DNA of 40,589 bases from a bacterium (lineage in GTDB: Bacteria; Verrucomicrobiota; Verrucomicrobiia; Limisphaerales; J093), in NCBI GenBank assembly GCA_021823625.1, contig JAKANS010000033.1, forward strand, positions 1 through 40,589, written 5' to 3'. The notes under the pieces are model-generated. The model worked only from the letters and a program-made list of their open reading frames with translations. It was not told the DNA's origin and made no database searches. Each line of letters opens with the position of its first letter. Position 1 is the stretch's first letter. Below are positions 32,801 through 40,510 of the stretch, piece after piece. A program made the translations under genes and the position numbers.

Positions 32801-33068
32801 ACCGGAATGTCGCCACCCCACCCTGCCCGTCGAAGCGCTGGACCGCCCGCGGAACCCACGCGCCCGCACCCAGTCGGGTGCGCGATTCCAGCGTGACCTT
32901 CTTCACGCCGGGCGGCACCTCGACGGTCACCACGACGGTTTGACCATCCAATTCGATTTTCTGAATGCGTGGGCGTTCGGTCGCGTCGTCGTTGGCGCGT
33001 GCTGGCCAACCGCCTGCCGCGCCCGCGATCAAGAGTGCCGCGCTGAGAAGAAAGGCATTCGTTTTCAT
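29826..33068 (-). CDS. Secreted beta-propeller domain protein
   Basis: About 1080 residues from ATG 33068, chosen because it starts directly with the signal peptide MKTNAFLLSAALLIAGAAGG; an upstream in-frame ATG at 33089 would add seven residues. Residues ~130-900 contain repeated blades of the secreted C-terminal beta-propeller type, distantly WD40-like: GDTLYFFNQYRGLQVIDLSQ, DSQVLILDPAMPKV, RFDGDRAYIVTFLRIDPLWI, IDLKDPANPRVAGKLNVPGW and GNSWSEANYDEKAFTVLPDA. Repeated '(I/V)xDxxDPAxP' blade ends resemble LVIVD-type repeats. A Trp/Gly-rich stretch (SYWWGWGLPVDAGIGG) near 780 is unusual. It is presumably extracytoplasmic; ligand and activity are unknown. The gene appears monocistronic. Confidence 0.82.
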   Translation of the reverse strand: MKTNAFLLSAALLIAGAAGGWPARANDDATERPRIQKIELDGQTVVVTVEVPPGVKKVTLESRTRLGAGAWVPRAVQRFDGQGGVATFRLEKSAQLEVLRVRGDADEPLPAAFYAGKKEFAGPASTTKSVGTRGYGPLEGAPGASDTTTGGSNPDPTRQVVESDIWRLAGDTLYFFNQYRGLQVIDLSQPAAPAVKNTLPLPASGEQMYLVPSLTGADRLVLLARNGCGWGNSDDSQVLILDPAMPKVTAGPRVVASLKLPGTIVESRLVGTALYVATQSYRQVSLPPKTEGGEPIDQWEYGMVVASFDLADPDAPQARDQLWFAGYGNVIQATDRFLFVVLYDNNQWWRSTVRLVDIAAPDGTMKTAGTIQPAGRVADKFKLNLAGNVFTVISEVPRWPDATLQASVLETFSLADASNPQKLGQLAVGHGEGLYATRFDGDRAYIVTFLRIDPLWIIDLKDPANPRVAGKLNVPGWSNYIQPLGDRLVTIGIQDTNDWRVAVSLFDVRDPANPALLAKVPLGEGNSWSEANYDEKAFTVLPDAGLILVPYQGWGQDGYVSRVQIIDLGPDTLKARGVIEHALQPRRATVHGDRILSVSGRELLSVNAADRDHPVVAADLELSWPVNRVLPVGDFLLELAGGQSWYNAPTPVVRVARASEPDTALGRVVLTENLPLLGATARDGVLYVAQGDTSWLEVPEAKPGEPTPEPKARLLVSTFSLEALPELKPLGSYATEVDPLNGAGEFQMLWPQPGILLLAGQGGSYWWGWGLPVDAGIGGIRPGIWWPGWGGGSGRLIALDVSDPAAPKLASDLKLGSDGNWWSFSQAFTAEGIVLLSHQASEFVEGVTLPGQPAPEPYEVVNPDGSKETVTPPAGIWVTKYYLDAVDYADPASPTVRPPVNLPGTLQGVAAGGALLFTSGPHWDEKWQTDWTEYLDACAYDNVEVTLVASLKQPTTWPHAVTVRDGTVFLARPDETPSTGGALEAWGLNQSGAFELLGKIALAAPASQLACVGNALLAQTSPDVLLVDASDATALKVVGSGSPGGCVWADLTSAAGSTDAGVWIPLGDYGLFGLKANQTP

Positions 33069-33300
33069 GGCTTGTGAATCGCTGAACAAAGCATTCCGCC
33101 AACAACCGAGGCAGTTTCGCTGCCTACTCCGCGAGCCCCGGCCACTCCCCAGTCACATCCACCCGGGGCCGCACCCGGCCGGCGGCACGGGATCCCGCGA
33201 ACTGGCGCACCATACGCCCAATCCTGCCCTGGTTTCAACTTCCGATCGCCTCCCAGCGCGGCGCAATCAGCACGACTAAGAAGTCGAAAGCCGCGGCGAT

Positions 33301-34602
33301 TCACGGCTGCGCGGGCGCGAGTTCCTCGTGTTCGGTGCTGACGACCAAGTCGCGCTCGTCGATGAGGTTCAGGTAATACGCCGTCGTGCCGGCGGGCAGT
33401 TCGGCGCTGGCCCGGTCCGCCACGAGATCGAAGTGCGCCGGCGCGGTTTCCCAGTTTCGTTGCTGCCACGGGCCGGTATCGCGCGCGAACTCGAGTTCCG
33501 CCCGCTTCACGGCCGCGGGGCCGGCGCAGCTCGCCCAAACGGCGGTGCCGCTTCGGCCCTGGCCGGTGACGCGCAACAGCGGCGGTCCGGCATTCAGGCA
33601 GGCATCCATGAAGGCGTGGATTTCCGGCGGCTTCTCGCCCGGGCCGTTGTGGCCGTGCGGCATTCGCAGTTTCAGACAAAGCGTTCGCGGGCCTTTGGCT
33701 CGGCGATAGGATTTCTGCCACGAATCCATTGGGTACGCGAAGTCGTTCGAGCCGTTGACCCACAACATCGGCAGATCTGCCTCGCCCAAGTACTGGGAGG
33801 GATCCCACCAACCCAGCCAGCGAGCGGCCTTCTCGGCCCCCAACCGTTGGAAATCCGGCAACCAGACCGAGTCGTCACCCAGAAACCCGCAACCGTACAC
33901 CGGCACGGCGCAGCGGAAGCGGGCGTCCACTCCGGCCACGATGCAGGTCAGATAGCCGCCCCACGAAATGCCGGTGATGCCGATCTGTTTTGGGTCCACC
34001 TCGGGAAACGAGCGCAACAGCGAGTGCGCCAACACCACATCAGCGACGGCGTGAGCCGTCCATTGGTCGGCGGGCGGTTCGTCGATTTGGTCGAATCCGC
34101 CCCAGCCGGGCGGGCCGCCGTGCGCGTGGCGCTGCCAGTGGCCATAACTCCCGGCAGGCACGCACCCGCAGAGGTCCATCGCGATCGCCGCGTAGCCGCG
34201 TCCGGTCCACAATCGCACCCAGTCGGCGAATGCCGTTCCGCCGCCGCCGTGAACCAACACCACTGCCGGCACCGGTTTCGCAGGCGCGGCGTTGGTGGGC
34301 AACCCGTAGAAGGCAAACACGCGCGTCGGCTGGCCGCGGTACGGCAGTCCGGCGTAGAAGAAGGCCTGCACGCCATCGGCATGGAGGTCCGGGGCGGGAA
34401 AGATCGCCGGTGGTTGGGACAAGGCCGCGAGGTCCCAACGATATTTCGCCGGCGCGGCCTCCGCGCCTTGCGCCGCAGCCAGATTCAGCGCGAGCAGGAG
34501 AAACGCGAACCCCGCTTGGCACCGAAGCAGCGCCCAGCGGGACGAGGTCGCACCACGACTCCAGGTCACGCGATTCGGTTGGGCTCGTCGGCCGGGTCTC
34601 AT
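33301..34602 (-). CDS. Exported alpha/beta hydrolase (esterase/peptidase-like)
   Basis: A 433-residue protein starting at ATG 34602, whose ATGA overlaps the beta-galactosidase stop by 4 nt, so coupling is likely. A GTG at 34569 would give a shorter n-region. The hydrophobic segment GFAFLLLALNLAAAQG (31-46) is a signal peptide. The core is an alpha/beta hydrolase: VVLVHGGGGTAF near 115, nucleophile Ser213 in GITGISWGGY, Asp287 in NGSNDFAYP and the His in MPHGHNG near 316-318. The C-terminal ~110 residues form an added beta-sandwich-like region. It resembles acetylxylan-esterase or prolyl-oligopeptidase-type exported hydrolases of this phylum. With the coupled GH42 gene, a role in removing ester groups from polysaccharides is my inference. 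Confidence 0.83.
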   Translation of the reverse strand: MRPGRRAQPNRVTWSRGATSSRWALLRCQAGFAFLLLALNLAAAQGAEAAPAKYRWDLAALSQPPAIFPAPDLHADGVQAFFYAGLPYRGQPTRVFAFYGLPTNAAPAKPVPAVVLVHGGGGTAFADWVRLWTGRGYAAIAMDLCGCVPAGSYGHWQRHAHGGPPGWGGFDQIDEPPADQWTAHAVADVVLAHSLLRSFPEVDPKQIGITGISWGGYLTCIVAGVDARFRCAVPVYGCGFLGDDSVWLPDFQRLGAEKAARWLGWWDPSQYLGEADLPMLWVNGSNDFAYPMDSWQKSYRRAKGPRTLCLKLRMPHGHNGPGEKPPEIHAFMDACLNAGPPLLRVTGQGRSGTAVWASCAGPAAVKRAELEFARDTGPWQQRNWETAPAHFDLVADRASAELPAGTTAYYLNLIDERDLVVSTEHEELAPAQP

Positions 34603-36695
34603 GCGGGCGGCGGCGGCGCGGCGCTCACCTTTTCGTCCAGCACCAGCACGCCGTGCGGGGGCAGGTCGTAGTTGCCACTGAAGGCGTTGCCGGTGAGGTA
34701 ATCGTGCATCGGCTTGAAGAAGTTGATCCGGACCGGCGTGCTTTGGTGGTTGAGCAGGAAGTAAATCCGCGTGTCGTCCTTCTCTCGCATGCTCACCTCC
34801 ACCGTATCCGGCACTTTGAGAAGCGGGAATAGATTGCAGGTCTGCCGCAGCCAGGCAATGAGATCGTAGTAAAACGGTTGGGCAAACAACGTGCCGATGT
34901 AGATGGCGCGCCCCAGCCCATATTGGTTGACCGTTAAAGCCGGCCGGCCGGCGTAGAAATCCTGCGAAAAGGTGGCGAGCACTTCGCACTCTTTCGGCTC
35001 GATGATGTCGCACCACAACCGCGCGCTGTACAGGTGGCTCGCCGGGAACGTGCCCTTGAAGGACACGTGGTTCTCGGCGTCCAGCGGGATGGGGTCGAAT
35101 TCCTGCACCTCCAGGCCGAACAAGTCCGCCAGGTCGTGCGGGTACCCCGTGTCGGGGGCGATGTTGTGCTCGTCCACCAGGCCGGTATTGCAGGTGGCCA
35201 CCAGGGTGCCGCCGTTCTGCACGTAGAGTTTTAGCCGGTCGGCTTCGCCACCTTCAAGGAGGTGCAAGGACGGGGCGAAGACAATCTTGTACTTGGCCAG
35301 TGCCTGCGATTCTTCTTCAGTGCTAGGTGGGCGCACGAAATCGACCGGGACATTGCGATCATGGAGCGCGTTGTAGAAGAGCATCACGTGTTCGCGCTGC
35401 TTGAAGTGCCGGTTGGGTTGCATGGGGAACTGCAGCGCCCAGGCGTTCGCGTGGCTGTAAAGAATCGCGGTCTCGGCCACCACGGAAGTGCCTTTGAGGA
35501 TCGGCGCCAGGAGCTTCATCTCGTCGCCGATCTGGCTGATCTCGCGATAGACGCGGTTGTCGCCCCGCCCGTCGTGGGTGAGCACGCCGCCGTAGAATTT
35601 CTCGGACCCGATGCGCGGCGAGCGCCAGAAAAAGTACAGGACGCCGGTGGCCCCGCGCGAGATCAGTTGGTAGGTGAAAAGCCGCACCACGCCGGGCCGC
35701 AGCAGCGAATTCACGTCCAGCCAGTTCACGTTGCCCGCTTTTTGCTCGATGACCCAGAACCCGGGCTCGCCGTCGGGCAGGCGCACACCGGTCCGTTTCA
35801 GCGAGCGCATGATGTCGAACTCGACGGCGTTCTCCGACGGCCGGTTCTTGAGCGTGGCGTAGGTGTCCAGCGACACGAAGTCAAGCACGTCCGCCATGTC
35901 GAAATGGTCGTAGTGCCGCGTCAGCGCGCGGAGATTGGTGGTGACCGGGATGCCCGGCGTAAGGCTGCGAAGCAGTTCGGCCTGCATGTTCACGAAGGCG
36001 ATGCAGGTGTCGCTGGCGAACCGCATCCAATCGAGCACCAGCGCCGGGTTGTGGACCGTGGGCGCCCGCATGGGCATCGGCACCTCGCACCAGTCGTTGA
36101 CCAACTGGCTCCAGAACCGGTTGCCGAGGCAGTCGTTGAGATTGTCGAGGGTTTCGTACTTCGCCTTCAACCAGGCGTGCCAGTCGTGGCGGGTCTCCTC
36201 GTTGAACGAAAACTCCGTCCCGTGCCCGCCGATGCCGTTGTCGATCTGCCAGGCGATCACCTGCGGGTGAGTGCCCAGCGCCTTCGCCAGCTCCGTGACG
36301 ATTTTCCGGGCGTACTCCCAGTACACGTCGCTGTTCATGCTGTAGGCGTGCCGGGTGCCTTCGCGGAGCGGCAGCCCGCGTTCGTCCTGGGGCAGGATTT
36401 CGGGGTGCTTGGCGGCCAGCCAGAGCGGGGGCGCGGCGGTGGGGGTGCCGAGCACGACCTTGATGTCGTGCTGCTTCATGATGTCCAGCACGCGGCGCAT
36501 CCAGCCGAACTCGTACCGGCCTTCCTCGCGTTCGTACAGGCCCCAGCAGAACTCGCCCACGCGGACGACGTTCACGCCGGCGGCCACCATGAGCTGGGCA
36601 TCGCTTTGCCAGCGGGCCTCGGGGTTTTCGGGGGTGCCGGCGTAAGGCCAGACCCAATGTTCAGGGTGATAATCGACGCCGAAATACATAGGCAA
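34599..36695 (-). CDS. GH42-type beta-galactosidase-like protein
   Basis: A 698-residue GH42-type enzyme without a signal peptide, so cytoplasmic. N-terminal barrel: MYFGVDYHPEHWVWPYAGTP, VNVVRVGEFCWGLYERE, GTPTAAPPLWLAAKHPEIL. A trimerisation-like domain begins near residue 400 (EHVMLFYNALHDRNVPVDF) and a C-terminal beta domain ends DLPPHGVLVLDE. The nucleophile is present as Glu317 in FWVIEQKAGNVNW. At the usual acid/base motif (DNEYG in most GH42) this protein reads WQIDNGIGGHG, with Gly154 (codon 36234-36236) in place of Glu. Either the subgroup uses another acid, perhaps Glu in the following TEFSFNEE, or the activity differs from lactose hydrolysis. It is operon-linked with the exported hydrolase. 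Confidence 0.88.
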   Translation of the reverse strand: MPMYFGVDYHPEHWVWPYAGTPENPEARWQSDAQLMVAAGVNVVRVGEFCWGLYEREEGRYEFGWMRRVLDIMKQHDIKVVLGTPTAAPPLWLAAKHPEILPQDERGLPLREGTRHAYSMNSDVYWEYARKIVTELAKALGTHPQVIAWQIDNGIGGHGTEFSFNEETRHDWHAWLKAKYETLDNLNDCLGNRFWSQLVNDWCEVPMPMRAPTVHNPALVLDWMRFASDTCIAFVNMQAELLRSLTPGIPVTTNLRALTRHYDHFDMADVLDFVSLDTYATLKNRPSENAVEFDIMRSLKRTGVRLPDGEPGFWVIEQKAGNVNWLDVNSLLRPGVVRLFTYQLISRGATGVLYFFWRSPRIGSEKFYGGVLTHDGRGDNRVYREISQIGDEMKLLAPILKGTSVVAETAILYSHANAWALQFPMQPNRHFKQREHVMLFYNALHDRNVPVDFVRPPSTEEESQALAKYKIVFAPSLHLLEGGEADRLKLYVQNGGTLVATCNTGLVDEHNIAPDTGYPHDLADLFGLEVQEFDPIPLDAENHVSFKGTFPASHLYSARLWCDIIEPKECEVLATFSQDFYAGRPALTVNQYGLGRAIYIGTLFAQPFYYDLIAWLRQTCNLFPLLKVPDTVEVSMREKDDTRIYFLLNHQSTPVRINFFKPMHDYLTGNAFSGNYDLPPHGVLVLDEKVSAAPPPPA

Positions 36696-36721
36696 TTAGG
36701 TTGGGGCTCCCGGGAAGCTTA

Positions 36722-36737
36722 GGCCGGGCGCCCGGCC
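36722..36737. promoter_or_regulatory. 16-bp perfect GC palindrome in divergent gap
   Basis: GGCCGGGCGCCCGGCC at 36722-36737 is fully self-complementary. It lies 27 nt upstream of the GH42 start and 106 nt upstream of the dUTPase start, in their shared divergent intergenic region. It could be an operator or a hairpin. GC-only palindromes also arise by chance in a GC-rich genome. Confidence 0.2.
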
Positions 36738-36842
36738 GCGCAACCCCAAACTCGCCACCCGCCAGGTCTGCCAGGCGCCGCGACTCGATTCCCGACGGAG
36801 TTCCCACTTGCCTCGGCCCGGCGCCCCCGGAATCCTCGCCGC

Positions 36843-37223
36843 ATGGCTGAGACCGACCAGTTGCGCGAACTCTTTCGACTCCAACGCTCCCTCAACGAGC
36901 GCATCGGCGTGTTCACCGAACACATGGCCGAAGCCGACAAGACCAAGTGGATCCTGAACTACTGCCGCGCCATGAGCCAGGAGCTGGCTGAACTCACCGA
37001 CAGCGTGCCGTGGAAGTGGTGGGCGAAGTACCAGAAGTTCGACGCGCAAAACGCGCGTGTCGAGGTCGTGGACTTGTTCCATTTCCTCATCAGCCTGGCC
37101 CAGGTTCTGGGCCTGAGCGCCGACGACGTCTTTCAAGCCTACGTGAAGAAGAACCAGGTCAACTTCCAACGCCAGGACAGTGGCTACACGCAGAAAAACC
37201 ACGACGACTCGCGGCACATCTAG
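36843..37223 (+). CDS. Dimeric dUTP diphosphatase (all-alpha, MazG-like)
   Basis: A 126-residue all-alpha nucleotidohydrolase that splits dUTP to dUMP and pyrophosphate, keeping uracil out of DNA. The metal-binding pattern of dimeric dUTPases is visible: QELAELTDSVPWKWW (ExxE-like helix and the dUTPase-typical PWKWW), then FDAQNARVEVVDLFHFLISL (ExxD helix) and the closing KKNQVNFQRQDSGY, which is family-specific. It is not the trimeric Dut type. It lies directly before the phosphoribosyltransferase gene and near thyA, which uses the dUMP it makes. The first ATG at 36843 gives normal length. Confidence 0.87.
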   Translation: MAETDQLRELFRLQRSLNERIGVFTEHMAEADKTKWILNYCRAMSQELAELTDSVPWKWWAKYQKFDAQNARVEVVDLFHFLISLAQVLGLSADDVFQAYVKKNQVNFQRQDSGYTQKNHDDSRHI

Positions 37224-37233
37224 GCCCGGAGAC

Positions 37234-37845
37234 TTGCCTGTCCGCCAACCGCCGGTCGTCCCCCAGGTCAGGGGCGGCAACCTGGTCCCGTCCCGGTGGC
37301 GCCGCGAACTCGGCGACGTGCTCATCACCGCGGCCCAGATCCGCCGGCGCCTGCCGGAACTGGCGCGCGCCATCACCCGCGATTACGTCGGCAAGGAACT
37401 CCTGATCGTCCCACTGCTCACCGGCACGGTCATGTTCATGGCCGACTTGCTCCGGCATCTGACGCTGCCGCTCAAGCTCGATTTCCTGGGCGTGTCCAGC
37501 TACCGCGAAGGCACCAAGTCCCGCGAGCTGGTCATCACCAAGGAACTCCGCCTCGAAGTCCGGGACCGCCATGTCCTCCTCGTGGACGACATCCTCGACA
37601 CCGGCCGCACTCTGGCCTGTGTGCGCGCGAAACTGGGCCAGCTCAAACCGCAATCGCTCCGCACCTGTGTCTTGCTGGACAAACCGTCGCGTCGCGTCGA
37701 AGCGGTCGAGGCCGATTACGTCGGCTTCGTCATCCCTGACCTGTTCGTCGTCGGCTACGGTCTGGACTATGCCGAGCGCTACCGGAACTTGCCGTTCGTA
37801 GGCGTGCTCCGTTCCGAATTGTACGCCCCGCCATCGAAGGGCTAG
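37234..37845 (+). CDS. hpt: Hypoxanthine phosphoribosyltransferase
   Basis: A purine salvage enzyme that converts hypoxanthine or guanine plus PRPP to IMP or GMP. The PRPP loop VLLVDDILDTGRTL is textbook, with LLTGTVMFMADLLRHL and LDFLGVSSYREGTKS upstream and PDLFVVGYGLDYAERYRNLP at the C-terminus (purine-binding region). The start is uncertain: TTG 37234 follows a GGAG 10 nt after the dUTPase stop and gives 203 residues; GTG 37318 would give 175, closer to family length; the frame is also open to GTG 37180 inside the dUTPase gene. It is probably co-transcribed with the dUTPase gene. Confidence 0.87.
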   Translation: MPVRQPPVVPQVRGGNLVPSRWRRELGDVLITAAQIRRRLPELARAITRDYVGKELLIVPLLTGTVMFMADLLRHLTLPLKLDFLGVSSYREGTKSRELVITKELRLEVRDRHVLLVDDILDTGRTLACVRAKLGQLKPQSLRTCVLLDKPSRRVEAVEADYVGFVIPDLFVVGYGLDYAERYRNLPFVGVLRSELYAPPSKG

Positions 37846-37864
37846 CGCGGCGACCGGAGACCTG

Positions 37865-37922
37865 AGCCAGAATTCTGGCTTCTCCCGTACGGGCGGCATT
37901 CGGGAGCTTCTGGAATGCTGCC
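37865..37922. repeat. Three consecutive palindromes between hpt and thyA
   Basis: AGCCAGAATTCTGGCT at 37865-37880 is a perfect 16-bp palindrome. CCCGTACGGG at 37884-37893 is a perfect 10-bp palindrome. GGCGGCATTC at 37892-37901 pairs with GAATGCTGCC at 37913-37922 at nine of ten positions around an 11-nt loop. All three sit in the 149-nt gap between convergent hpt and thyA, so they could act as a bidirectional terminator, though no T-run follows. They may also be one composite interspersed repeat. Confidence 0.5.
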
Positions 37923-37994
37923 TTGAAGGGCCACCTTTTCGCCTGTCAGCCGATGACGGCGGCCGGCGTAAACCGCTGCCAACGCGAGTTCGAA

Positions 37995-38789
37995 TCACAC
38001 CGCGATCGGCGCCTTGATGGGCGGATGCGGGGCGTAGCCGACCAGCTCGAAGTCCGCGAAGACGAAGTCGTGGATGCTCGCGCGCGCCGGGTTGAGCTTC
38101 ATGACCGGCAACGGGCGCGGCTCGCGGGTGAGTTGGAGCCGGGCCTGTTCGAGGTGGTTCGCGTAGAGGTGCAGGTCGCCGAACGTGTGCACGAAGTCGC
38201 CGGGCGTCAGGCCGGTGACCTGCGCCACCATCAGGGTGAGCAGCGCGTAGCTGGCGATGTTGAACGGCACGCCCAAAAACAGGTCCGCGCTGCGCTGGTA
38301 GAGTTGGCAACTCAACTTGCCCCCGCTCACGTAGAACTGGAACAGCGTGTGGCACGGTGGCAGGGCCATGCCTTCGATTTCGCCGGGGTTCCAGGCGGTG
38401 ACGAGGAGGCGGCGGCTGTCGGGATTCCGTCGGATTTGCTCGATCACGCGATCGATCTGGTGGAGCGAGCGGCCGTCGGCGGTGCGCCAGTCGCACCACT
38501 GCGCGCCATAGACGCGCCCGAGGTTGCCGTCGGCGTCCGCCCACTCGTCCCAGATGGTCACGCCGCGTTCCTGGAGCCAGCGGACATTGGTTTCGCCGCG
38601 CAGGAACCAGAGCAGTTCGTAAATGATGGACTTGAGGTGGAGCTTCTTGGTGGTGACCACCGGAAACCCGGCCCGCAAATCGTAACGCGTCTGAGCCCCG
38701 AAGACGGAGTAGGTGCCGGTGCCGGTGCGGTCGGCTTTGAAGGTGCCGTGGTCAAGCACGTGGCGGAGCAGGTCGAGGTATGGGCGCAT
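37995..38789 (-). CDS. thyA: Thymidylate synthase
   Basis: A 264-residue enzyme, the same length as the E. coli protein, converting dUMP to dTMP with methylenetetrahydrofolate. The catalytic Cys is residue 146 in [14 protein letters not shown], exactly the canonical position. The dUMP-binding arginines are in DRTGTGT (Arg21) and [14 protein letters not shown], and [20 protein letters not shown] and [13 protein letters not shown] complete the signature. It ends in the usual short hydrophobic tail KAPIAV. It is convergent to the dUTPase-hpt pair, whose first product it uses. A dihydrofolate reductase often follows thyA but none is present here. Confidence 0.97.
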   Translation of the reverse strand: MRPYLDLLRHVLDHGTFKADRTGTGTYSVFGAQTRYDLRAGFPVVTTKKLHLKSIIYELLWFLRGETNVRWLQERGVTIWDEWADADGNLGRVYGAQWCDWRTADGRSLHQIDRVIEQIRRNPDSRRLLVTAWNPGEIEGMALPPCHTLFQFYVSGGKLSCQLYQRSADLFLGVPFNIASYALLTLMVAQVTGLTPGDFVHTFGDLHLYANHLEQARLQLTREPRPLPVMKLNPARASIHDFVFADFELVGYAPHPPIKAPIAV

Positions 38790-39002
38790 GGGCGGACGAA
38801 TTGCCGGGGCCTGGCTTTAGGCCAACGGCCCCGCGATGCAAGCGTATAGTCGCCGCCGGGCGGGGCCGGCGGCGGGGAGCCGGTGGAAGCGGCGCTCCGG
38901 GCGGCGACCCGCCGATCGGAACTGCGGAGAGCACAATCTGGCGAAAAGACCGTCTCCGTTGGCTCGAACGGCTGCTCCCTCCGTCCGGCGAGTCGTCGAA
39001 CG

Positions 39003-39023
39003 GCACAGGCGGGTCGCCTGTGC
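39003..39023. repeat. REP-like hairpin in the thyA upstream gap
   Basis: GCACAGGCG at 39003-39011 and CGCCTGTGC at 39015-39023 form a perfect 9-bp stem with a GGT loop, followed by TACCGGAAAATGATTTTT. It lies in the 444-nt gap (38790-39233) between thyA and the broken MBL gene. I see no gene there; the thyA promoter must be near 38800-38850. The hairpin looks like the short palindromic units scattered through genomes of this phylum; a terminator role is possible. Confidence 0.5.
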
Positions 39024-39233
39024 TACCGGAAAATGATTTTTCAGACACGCTCTGTGGACTCATCGGTAATCGAGGAGTGCCGGGGGCATTCTGGCCGGCT
39101 CCCGACGCGACCGCCATCCCGGGCCGGGTTGCTTCAACTCGATGCCCCCCGCACCAGGCCATTGACGAGACCGACCCGATTCGGCCGCCTGCGCGGTTTT
39201 CCGACTCCTTCAGGCCCGCTAGGTTCAACGCCC

Positions 39234-39971
39234 ATGACCACCGTCCACGAAATCGCCCCCCGACCTGTTCCGGCTCTCCATTTACGTCCCGGACTTTGAC
39301 CTGCAGTTCAATCATTTCCTCGTGCGCGACGAGGAACCGCTGCTGTTTCACGCGGGGTTGAAAGCGATGTTTCCGGTCTTGCGGGCAGCCGTGGCCACGC
39401 TGATCGATCCCGCGAAACTCCGCCACGTCGCCTGGAGCCACTTTGAATCGGACGAATGCGACGCGCTCAACGACTGGCTGCAACTCGCGCCGCAAGCCCA
39501 GCCCGTCTGTACCCTGTTTGCACCCTGGCGGACAAGCTGGTGAGCGTGGAGGATCTCGCCATCCGCCCGGCGGGCGGGATGACGGCCGACGAGGTGCCGA
39601 TCACGGGCAAGTATCGCTACCGGTTCCATCGTTCGCCGCACAGTCCGCGCGGGTGGAACGCGGGGGTGCTGTTCGAGGAAACGCACCGAACGCTGTTCTG
39701 TTCCGATTTCTTTCATCATTTTGGCAACGTCGCGCCCGTAACCTCGTCGGACCTGATCGAGCCGACGCGGAAAGCGATGCAACTCTTGCAGCAGGAACCG
39801 CTGGCCGGCTACATACCTTACACGCGCCAGGCCGAAGGCGTCCTGCGCGCGCTGGCCGGGCTCAAACCGGAAACGCTCGCTGTCAGGCACGGCTCATCCT
39901 ACACCGGCCAAGGCGACCGGTTGCTCACCGACCTGGCCGGAGTGATCCAGGAAACCTTCGATCAGTCCTGA
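39234..39971 (+). pseudogene. MBL-fold di-iron-type hydrolase, two frameshifts
   Basis: The reconstructed protein (~240 residues) starts [20 protein letters not shown], has the metal motif in [16 protein letters not shown] (HxExDEC, the oxygen-binding di-iron MBL type), then [47 protein letters not shown] and LAVRHGSSYTGQG. Two lesions break it. A run of six C at 39256-39261 has one base too many, stopping the first frame at 39299. At 39497-39520 an 11-bp imperfect tandem duplication (GTCTGTACCCT then GTTTGCACCCT) moves the sense back to the first frame; deleting the first copy gives [11 protein letters not shown]. Together they add 12 bp, so the outer frame is restored but ~80 codons are shifted. 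Read as an inactivated gene, unless the lesions are assembly errors. Confidence 0.75.
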
Positions 39972-40223
39972 ATGCCGTGGAGTGCGCCGGTGACGCTGAA
40001 CTGGCGGGCCAGCAGGAGATCATTGTTCGCCGGCTGCTCCCAATCACCACCCGCAACCACTTTGGCCCGTCCGGCTCGGGCGCTTCAGGCCGCCGCAACT
40101 GCCCTTTTCCGCATCCGATGGGGAGCAAGAAGGTGGATGAAATCCGGATGCGGTGTCCCGACTGGCCGGGGTGAGGTGTCAACAATCCTCCCGCGTCTGC
40201 ACCGACACTTTGATGCCTTCCAT

Positions 40224-40349
40224 TCATGATGATGCGGTCGTGAAGGTTTTGAACGATGCCGCTGTCTCACCCGCTTCCACCTGCCCCGACAGCAGACGCG
40301 GCAACAGCAGGTCGATCGTCCGGCGGAAGTCTTGGAAGTAAATCTTCAT
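40224..40349 (-). pseudogene. C-terminal remnant of a type I restriction HsdS subunit
   Basis: A 41-codon frame starting MKIYFQDFRRTIDLLLPRLL and continuing SGQVEAGE. The xxRRTxDLLLPRLLSGQV pattern is the standard C-terminus of HsdS specificity subunits of type I restriction-modification systems; everything upstream (target-recognition domains) is missing. Its ATG overlaps the stop of a preceding fragment by ATGA. The local base composition is lower in GC than the neighbouring genes, as often for restriction genes gained by transfer. No HsdM or HsdR is in the window. Confidence 0.5.
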
Positions 40350-40510
40350 CGTCGCAGTTGCTTTGCCCTCTCGGTTTTCCACCGAATCCCGTGACCCTTC
40401 CAAATGTCTTCCATCGTGTTCTTCTTGAGTGCCTCCTGAATCGCAGTGATGGCCTTCTGCGAGTAGCGGTCAAAGAGAGCCTTAGGAGGACGCGCAAACG
40501 CCTTATACGC
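40346..40510 (-). pseudogene. Unidentified fragment upstream of HsdS remnant
   Basis: Minus-strand frame reading AYKAFARPPKALFDRYSQKA, then ITAIQEALKKNTMEDIWKGH and ending RWKTERAKQLRR at 40346. The sequence has natural helical character but no family I recognise. Upstream of ~40510 it becomes Pro/Ala-rich and stops at about 40577, with no convincing start, so it is probably truncated. On the opposite strand, 40507 to the window end reads VLAAAALTAAKKAERRRQQG, possibly the beginning or middle of another gene cut by the window edge; I cannot decide which is real there. Confidence 0.25.

Noticed and set aside
37159..38544. Minus-strand 461-residue frame covering hpt, the gap and part of thyA in another frame
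   Set aside because: It crosses two well-defined genes of opposite orientation and the palindromic spacer; it is a shadow frame.
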